NCBI RefSeq assembly: GCF_051014685.1
Contig: NC_135061.1
Span: 2,813,029 to 2,877,028 of the forward strand
Length of the DNA stretch: 64,000 nucleotides
From: Ptiloglossa arizonensis
Lineage: Eukaryota > Arthropoda > Insecta > Hymenoptera > Colletidae
Direction: 5' to 3'
Numbering within the stretch: position 1 is the stretch's first letter; each line of letters opens with the position of its first letter. This document shows positions 61,205 through 64,000 of the stretch, piece after piece. The notes under the pieces were generated by a model, which ran no database searches, was not told where the DNA came from, and saw only the letters and a program-made list of their open reading frames with translations. Both the position numbers and the translations under genes were made by a program.

Positions 61205-64000
61205 TAATCTCTTTCTTTTTTTTTTATTTTTTATTTCGCCTCTCCGTCTGCTACCACTTCTCCGCCTCGTCCTCCGGGCAAGCGGAAATTTTTAATCGTT
61301 TAAAATAACACCGGCGGATACCGTGGCTATTTCTGTTGGTACAAGCGCGTGGTAAATTAAATTGGTGGTATCGCGAAGCTAAATTAAGTTTTACAACGGT
61401 TATTCCGTTACGTTTGATTGCTCGATGGTTGAATCGGGAGTTAAACAAAATTCAGTTATCCTTCCAGTAGCAATTGTTGCGTAAAAATGGAATTACTGGG
61501 TGGGACGATGTTGAAATGTTTCTTTATCGTAGAGATAAGATATTTACAGTTCACGTTAACGAGCTCGAAGGAGATGCAATTCTCAGGAAGGGTGGCTACT
61601 TGAGAAATTGTTGATCTTGGAAAGTATGGTTAACTTGATCTGTAGTTCAATCATCTCGACAATAATGAATCGATCGAAACGTTCAATGACGAAGCACAAA
61701 ATATTCGAGTAGTATTATTATTCTACAAAGGGTGTCAGAATTCGGTCAATGTACCTTTTGAACAAAACTCTTCTTTTTACTTTGACGAGAGTCACACCTT
61801 ACTAATATTTTTGTTTAGAATTACCAAACCAAGAATTACAGAGTCAAATATGAACACGAGTTCTTTTGTACTTCAAAGTGACAATCGTCACTTTTCAAAT
61901 AAAATTCAATCGATTTGAGTAATCTTTTACTTAACTTGCACGCGTGTTTTCACCACGTATTTTCCCATTAATTTCCCCCCCACGATTAATTTCCCCTCCG
62001 TCTAGATAACGCTTGTCAAGTTTCAGATCAGTCGGTTTAAAGTTTTAAAAATAGCGGGAAATTCAAATCGACCGGTGACGATCGGGACACCGTTTACTTC
62101 GTTCCCAATTGCACTTTTAGGTTTCACGGAATGTATTGACGTTCGAGCGGTGAATGTTACTCGCGTTATTAACAATGAAACGATAGATTCGATAAACTTG
62201 CAGAAAAATTCGCAAGCTTCGTTCAATTTGCATTACCCAAGGAGAGAGAGAGAGAGATATATTGTAATTCTGGTGTTTCGATGCAAGCGTAGCCCTCGTG
62301 TACAGTTACGAAGGACATTAGCTACCTAGCGGCACGTGTTTCGGCTGCGTTTATGAATTAATTGTCGGTGCGCAGAAGGTGGCCCGATTAGAGCCATAAA
62401 CTATGTACATTGCCATTCAAAAGTTTCGAGTACCCTTCGATCTTTGAACCGTAACAAACTTACCTTTTTTTTTTCTCTATATTCGAAAGTAAACATACCA
62501 ACGAGTCGACAAATCTACACGAAACACGTTTCTGTAAACATATTCGCACGTGTTTATACAACGTGTTAGTACAATCTTTCGAAAAATAAAACGACGAACC
62601 TAAAGCTCCCTTTCTTGTCGAAACTCATTCAACAACCCATCACACACGTACGAACGTACGTTGAAAAATTGAAGAAAAATTTCCCTTCGATACTCGCGAT
62701 GTGAAAATTCATTCGTGATAATTTACCTCGATTGGAACGTGTTCGTTCCTCTTTCGTAAAGCAGTTACCTAAAAATCTACCTCCCCTCCCCCCGAATTAA
62801 CCAAATTTTCTCCAGTTAAGGGTACACATTCCGAAACATCGGTTTATTTCTTTTAGCTTCGAGGGAACGCCGCTGGCTATTTACGCAGAAGTTTACTTCA
62901 AACTCGCGTATGCTCTGGCCTCTCTCAGTTTCGTTGGAAACTCATTAGAAGATTAACGGGAGCAATTACGTCGAAACAGCCGCGTTACGAGTCTATCGGC
63001 AAAACAGATTCGAACAGCCACAGGACAGTGTAAACACTCGCTCCAATCCGTCGACAATTTTCCTTACGGTTTTACCGTTTTCCATCGGGGGTTACCTTCG
63101 CTTTGCGAATTTATCGTTCCTCGCCGCATCGAGCGTCAACGTAAATCGTGCTTCAATGACCCAAAATAAACTTCACCCTTCGTACACTCGAGGGCTCGAT
63201 GTCTACCGCATCGTGGCCATAATTTAGCGGTAACCAATATCGCTAACCAAGGACCGGCACGAAATTGCGTTCCGAAGATAACGCGACAATTTGTAAACTT
63301 CCAGAGGATTCTTCCGCTATCGTCTCCGCAACACTCGTTATCCTAATCTGTCTCGTGTCTGTTATCGTTCCTTTCTCTTCTCCGCAACGTTGAACTTTAA
63401 TCACGCGGAAAACATGTCGGTGTATACTGCCCCTGCTGCGAGTTCAACGATTCGAGAGCCGGGACAACTTTCGGGTATTTTTCCAAACATCTCGTGGATA
63501 AGATTTTCAAATTACTTTCGAGTGAATTTCGAGAGTAATTTACGCAAGGGATATTCAAAGGGATTGTGTCGTATTGGATACGTGTGCGTAACTTTAACGC
63601 GGAGAAAAATATTTACAATTAAATAAGATTATTGTTCCTCGAGAAGTTACGTTTCAACTGTGACATTGTTCTCGAGTCGTATTGTACAGGTAACCTTTAT
63701 CTACCTTGAATCACGTGGGGTACGAGATATACTGTCTCGAAGTTTTAATATTTTCTAACCAGTTTTTAAGCAGCTCGACGAGAAAGTTATAGATGGAACG
63801 ACGAATTGTCAAAAATAGTGATTTTTCGTTAGTTTATTACGTATAGGCGCTATTCGAAAATCATCATCGAGAAGGTTATGGAACTTCGAAGCTACGGATC
63901 TCGACGATCCTAAGCAACGCTCGTATTTGGAGAAAATTATCTTTGCCGGTTATTCAATTGTCAAAAATAGTGATTTTTCGTTAGTTTATCACGTATACGC
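61205..64000. other. Unassigned interval with two dispersed repeat copies
   Basis: No gene recognised. 62065-62092 carries aatcgaccggtgacgatcgg, the dispersed motif. 62495-62640 resembles 2636-2745 (aaataaaacgacgaaccta; cattcaacaaccc). A short (GA)n lies at 62246-62256. Confidence 0.4.
63806..64000. repeat. Start of a ~152-bp tandem repeat cut by the window edge
   Basis: ttgtcaaaaatagtgatttt and tcgttagttta(t/c)acgtata occur at 63806 and 63958. The second copy reaches the end of the window, so the number of units is unknown. Confidence 0.75.

Overview
Eukaryotic, almost gene-free DNA. Codon-length reading frames are short and mostly arise inside tandem repeats. There are microsatellites, long minisatellite arrays, LTR-like repeats and mariner transposons. 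The DNA is AT-rich, yet CpG-containing words (tcga, cgaa, tcgt) are frequent. That combination, with mariner-type elements, suggests an insect, possibly a hymenopteran; this is an inference from composition, and no marker gene confirms it. The only complete protein gene I can support is a mariner transposase (38197-39231, minus), inside an element with near-perfect terminal inverted repeats and a TA target duplication.

Layout. 1-3.7 kb: a large inverted repeat (arms about 62-560 and 2584-3075) made of mariner-TIR-like repeats. It encloses a 30-bp minisatellite, a possible 47-nt coding exon, and a CT/ATCT microsatellite holding a 250-bp LTR-like unit with a hammerhead-ribozyme-like fold (1586-1652). 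5.8-17.7 kb: a run of unrelated tandem arrays (about 50-80, 120/451, 150, 200, 91, 30 and 126 bp units). The last follows an LTR-like block (16428-17097), and its units carry a sequence resembling a tRNA-Pro primer-binding site. 18.1-19.0 and 53.2-54.5 kb: two copies of another LTR-like repeat whose middle parts are different minisatellites. 22.8-23.4 and 34.5 kb: three copies of a ~120-bp mariner-type MITE. 23.9-30.9 kb: arrays of 238, 41, 144 and alternating 266/224-bp units. 38.1-39.4 kb: the mariner element. 42.6-43.2 kb: a 325-bp tandem duplication. 47.2-48.0 kb: a broken mariner transposase with a 108-bp in-frame tandem expansion. 49.0-51.4 kb: a ~197-bp array split by about 1 kb of other sequence. 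60.8-61.2 kb: a long TATG/TAGG microsatellite.

The remaining sequence looks intronic or intergenic. I found three intervals with exon-like splice signals (near 1.07, 9.95 and 51.8 kb), all weakly supported. The strongest unusual signal is the hammerhead-like structure at 1586-1652: its core matches the consensus except for two C/T differences, and its two hairpin loops are complementary over 11 nt. The window is best read as a repeat-rich intron or intergenic region shaped by mariner and LTR elements and by repeated tandem amplification of their ends.
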